This document shows, in pieces, positions 2,798-5,605 of a stretch of 5,605 nt of DNA. The notes below the pieces were generated by a model that worked only from the letters and a program-made list of their open reading frames with translations, ran no database searches and was not told the DNA's origin. Position 1 is the stretch's first letter; every line of letters begins with the position of its first letter. A program made the translations under genes and the position numbers. The stretch lies in assembly GCA_903932755.1 (NCBI GenBank), contig CAIZHL010000442.1, positions 1 to 5,605 of the forward strand, in the 5' to 3' direction. Source of the DNA: an uncultured beta proteobacterium. GTDB lineage: Bacteria; Pseudomonadota; Gammaproteobacteria; Burkholderiales; Rhodocyclaceae.

Positions 2798-5605
2798 ATG
2801 AGTAAATTCCTGCCGCTGATCCTGGCAACGTGGTTTGTCGCGATTGGCTGCGGATCGCTCTCCGCCGGTGCTCGGGCAGCGGAACAGCATCAGGTGGCCG
2901 GCGAAGCCAAAGTAGTCCGCTTCGGCGTGCTGGCATTCAGGTCGACGGAGGAGACTCAGGCACGCTGGCAGCCCCTGGTCGATCATCTGAATAAAACGGG
3001 CCTGTCACGACGACTTGTCCTGGAAGCGCTCAACTATCCGGAGCTTGACGCCGCCGTTCGGGCCAAGCGCGTCGATTTCGTTCTGACGCAACCCGCCCAC
3101 TACACCGTTCTCATGCATCGCGAGGGCCTTCATTCGCCGCTCGCGACGCTTCTCGAACGGGAGTCCGGCCATGTGCTCGCGAGTTTCGGCGGCACCATCC
3201 TGGTCCGCGCAGGCAGAGCGGATCTGCGCGAACTTGCCGACCTGCGAGGCAAACGGATCGCGATCATGTCGCAATGGTCTCTGGGCGCTTATCAGGCACA
3301 AGCTTTGGAACTACTCCAGCTGGGGATACGCTTGCCGCAGGATGCCACTCTGGTGGAGAGCGGAGGTCTTCAAGATGAGGTCATCGACAGCTTGCTGGCG
3401 GGCAATGCCGATGCGGCTTTCGTGCGCACTGGAGTGCTTGAGAGCCTGGTCAGGGAGGGGAAGGTCGATCCCGCAAAACTGGCCGTGCTCAAGGCACCTG
3501 CCGCCCCGGACTATCCTCTGGCGCTATCCACACGCCTTTATCCGCAATGGGCGCTGGCCGCCATGCCGTGGGCTGATGCCGACCTGGCGCGGCAACTCGC
3601 CGCTGCCGTGCTTGCCCTGCCCCACGGCGGGGCCGTGGCCGAAGCGTCCCGGATCGCGGGTTTCACCGTGCCGGGAAACTACCGCACGGTGGAAGAAATG
3701 ATGCGCGTCCTGCGCATGCCTCCCTTCGAACAAGCGGAGTTTCACATTGTCGATGTCTGGGAGCGCTATCGCTGGCCGATTGTCATCCTGTTGTTCGCAG
3801 GAAGCTTTATCGTCGTTCTTGCGATACGACTGGCGCATGGCCGAAGGGAACTTGAAGTCACCCTGGGACGCCTGAACGATGCCCAGCGCATGGCAAAAAC
3901 CGGAAACTGGGAGCTGAATGTCGCCGCGAATCAACTCGTCTGGTCCGACGAAATATTCCGCATTTTCGAGATTGACCAGGGTTCGCTCGAACCTACCTAC
4001 CAGGGCTTTCTCGCGGCCATACACCCGGACGATCGGGACGCGGTCAATGCAGCCTACAAACGCTCCCTGGTGACCCGCGAGCCTTATTCCATAGAACATC
4101 GCTTGTTGTTTCCCGACGGACGCATCAAGCATGTGCTTGAACAATGCCGGACCATCTTCGGCGCGGACGGCAAAGCCTTGCGTTCCGTGGGCACCGTCCA
4201 GGACATCAGTGAACGCAAGATTGCCGAACAGGCCCTGCTCGATGCCGAAACGCGTGCCACGGGCTATGTCGATAACGCCCCCGGCGGCATCTTCGTCGCC
4301 GACCCCAAGGGCAGGTATGTCAACGTCAATCCGGCGGCTTGCGAGTTGCTTGGTTACACGCGAGAAGAACTGCTCTCCGGCATGACCATTGCCGACATCT
4401 CGGCGGCCGACGACATGGAAGCCTATTTCGGACTCTTTACCGAGGTCCTGCGTACCGGAAATGGCGAGTTCGATATCCCGTTGCGACGCAAGGATGGATC
4501 AGTCATCAATGTCGCGCTGCGCGCCACGGTATTGCCGTCCGGCGAAGTCATCGGTTTTGCGACCGACGTTACCGAACAGAGGGCAACGCAGAACGCCTTG
4601 TCTGTGCTGGCGACCACCCTGACCCCGCTTTCGGGCGATATCTTCCACCAGGCGGTCTGCCGCCACCTGGCGGACGCGCTTGGCTTGGATTATGTCTTTG
4701 TCGGTCGCATCAACGGCACTGCGACCGGCATCAACGTCGTGGCGGGATGGGGGCGTGGCGCGCCGATGACCCCGTTCGCCTATGATCTGGCCGATACGCC
4801 CTGTTTCGATGTAATGAAGCTGGCGAGTGCCATTTATCCGTCGCTGATTCAGTCGCTTTTTCCCAAGCACGAAATGCTGAGCCGGATGGAAATCGAATCG
4901 TATGCGGGCAGTTTGCTTTTCGACAAGCAGAAGCGGCCGATGGGTATCCTGGTCGGCCTTGGTACCCGGCCAATCAATCAGCAGAAGCTGGCAGAGCGTC
5001 TGATGGGGGTTTTCGTCGACAGCGTGAGCGCCGAAATGATGCGCACCGACATCGAGCGGCAATTGCACGAGAGCGAGCATTTTGTCGCCAGCCTGATCGA
5101 GAACAGCGGAACACTGATCTTCGCCAAGGATTGCGGCGGCCGCTATCGGCTGGTTAACCGGAAATGGGAAGAAGTCACGGGCCATTCACGCGACAAAGTC
5201 ATCGGCCGGTTGGATGCCGAGATTTTCGGCGCCGTCGAGGCAATCGAATTTCGCGCCAATGATTTGAAAGTAATGAATGGGGAAACCACGGTTGAAATCG
5301 AGGAAACACTGGGCTCCGGCGCGGACGCGCGGTATTTTCTGTCCACCAAGTTTCCCATGCGCAACGATTCCGGGCAGGTCAATGGAATCTGCGGAATTGC
5401 CACCGAGATCACGCAGCGCAAGAAAATCGAGGCGAAGATGCGCGAAGCCCTGGTGGTGTTCAATGCCTCCAATCAGGGGATTACCACGACCGACGCCGAC
5501 GGGCGCATTACTTCCGTCAACCCGGCGTTTACGCGAATCACCGGCTTCACTGCGGATGAGGCCATCGGACGTACGCCTTCCATTCTCAAGTCCGGGCGCC
5601 ACGAC
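2798..5605 (+). CDS. Membrane sensor: PhnD-like periplasmic domain, TM, PAS-PAS-GAF-PAS-PAS (C-terminus outside window)
   Basis: The frame is open for 936 codons to the window end with no stop. Residues 1-27 are a signal sequence (MSKFLPLILATWFV...ARA). Residues 39 to about 290 match the phosphate/phosphonate-binding (PhnD-like) family, also the sensing domain of the tetrathionate sensor TtrS: RFGVLAF at 41-47, VDFVLTQPAHY at 92-102 and ADLRGKRIAIMSQ at about 147-159. One membrane helix spans about 327-343. In the cytoplasm come PAS1 (about 366-474, WSDEIFRIFEI, ending in VQDISERK), PAS2 (about 487-597, NPAACELLGYTREELL, ending in TDVTEQR), a GAF domain (about 600-745, with DTPC at 666-669), PAS3 (about 760-875, ending in TEITQRKK) and PAS4 (from 881, NPAFTRITGFTADEAIG...SGRHD), cut off by the window. 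A final PAS of this wording usually precedes GGDEF or GGDEF-EAL, so cyclic-di-GMP turnover is the best guess and a histidine kinase the alternative. The ATG is the first start in frame, though its ribosome site is weak: AAGGA lies 12 bases upstream. It is divergent from the porin-sulfatase operon. Confidence 0.92.
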   Translation, partial: MSKFLPLILATWFVAIGCGSLSAGARAAEQHQVAGEAKVVRFGVLAFRSTEETQARWQPLVDHLNKTGLSRRLVLEALNYPELDAAVRAKRVDFVLTQPAHYTVLMHREGLHSPLATLLERESGHVLASFGGTILVRAGRADLRELADLRGKRIAIMSQWSLGAYQAQALELLQLGIRLPQDATLVESGGLQDEVIDSLLAGNADAAFVRTGVLESLVREGKVDPAKLAVLKAPAAPDYPLALSTRLYPQWALAAMPWADADLARQLAAAVLALPHGGAVAEASRIAGFTVPGNYRTVEEMMRVLRMPPFEQAEFHIVDVWERYRWPIVILLFAGSFIVVLAIRLAHGRRELEVTLGRLNDAQRMAKTGNWELNVAANQLVWSDEIFRIFEIDQGSLEPTYQGFLAAIHPDDRDAVNAAYKRSLVTREPYSIEHRLLFPDGRIKHVLEQCRTIFGADGKALRSVGTVQDISERKIAEQALLDAETRATGYVDNAPGGIFVADPKGRYVNVNPAACELLGYTREELLSGMTIADISAADDMEAYFGLFTEVLRTGNGEFDIPLRRKDGSVINVALRATVLPSGEVIGFATDVTEQRATQNALSVLATTLTPLSGDIFHQAVCRHLADALGLDYVFVGRINGTATGINVVAGWGRGAPMTPFAYDLADTPCFDVMKLASAIYPSLIQSLFPKHEMLSRMEIESYAGSLLFDKQKRPMGILVGLGTRPINQQKLAERLMGVFVDSVSAEMMRTDIERQLHESEHFVASLIENSGTLIFAKDCGGRYRLVNRKWEEVTGHSRDKVIGRLDAEIFGAVEAIEFRANDLKVMNGETTVEIEETLGSGADARYFLSTKFPMRNDSGQVNGICGIATEITQRKKIEAKMREALVVFNASNQGITTTDADGRITSVNPAFTRITGFTADEAIGRTPSILKSGRHD

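Noticed and set aside
2787..2801. Four-residue leader ORF whose stop (ATGA) overlaps the sensor start
   Set aside because: AAGGA is only one base from its ATG, too close to work; the overlap is probably coincidence.
2837..2853. Lipoprotein signal (AIGC, Cys18) in the sensor N-terminus
   Set aside because: Ala at -3 and Ile at -2 fit a lipobox poorly, and the protein is anchored by a later transmembrane helix; ordinary signal cleavage near residue 27 is more likely.
3524..5602. Several minus-strand open frames (such as 3524-4144, 4499-5185, 5186-5602)
   Set aside because: They lie opposite the continuous sensor gene, whose PAS and GAF motifs are clear.

Overview
The window looks like chromosomal DNA of a GC-rich Gram-negative bacterium, most likely a betaproteobacterium (Rhodocyclales-like). 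This is judged from an outer-membrane OprB-type porin, a Tat-exported sulfatase and a long PAS/GAF signalling protein of a style common in that group. No rRNA or other taxonomic marker is present, so the placement is an inference.

Layout. On the minus strand, positions 1731 to 1 hold a two-gene operon. An OprB-family carbohydrate-selective porin (346-1731) is followed after 13 bases by the N-terminal 110 codons of a Tat-dependent sulfatase-like hydrolase (1-332), which runs out of the window at its active-site motif. Positions 1732-2797 are about 1.07 kb of intergenic DNA with no convincing protein gene. It is rich in short inverted and direct repeats: several degenerate copies of an AAGCGG(C/T)CA(G/T)T-like core in both orientations, and a near-perfect 18-19 bp direct repeat 116 bp apart. 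One marginal small ORF (2624-2788, minus) has a good Shine-Dalgarno sequence. On the plus strand, from 2798 to the window end, lies one uninterrupted gene of at least 936 codons. It encodes a membrane sensor with a periplasmic PhnD/TtrS-like substrate-binding domain, one transmembrane helix, then PAS-PAS-GAF-PAS-PAS. Its output domain lies beyond the window; a GGDEF or GGDEF-EAL module is the best guess and a histidine kinase the alternative.

How the parts may work together. The porin would let small anionic or sugar-like solutes across the outer membrane, and the periplasmic sulfatase would hydrolyse sulfate (or phosphonate/phosphate) esters. The divergent sensor binds a small periplasmic ligand, and its domain family includes tetrathionate and phosphonate/phosphite binders. 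A functional link between sensor and operon is plausible only from position, and the long repeat-filled spacer weakens it.
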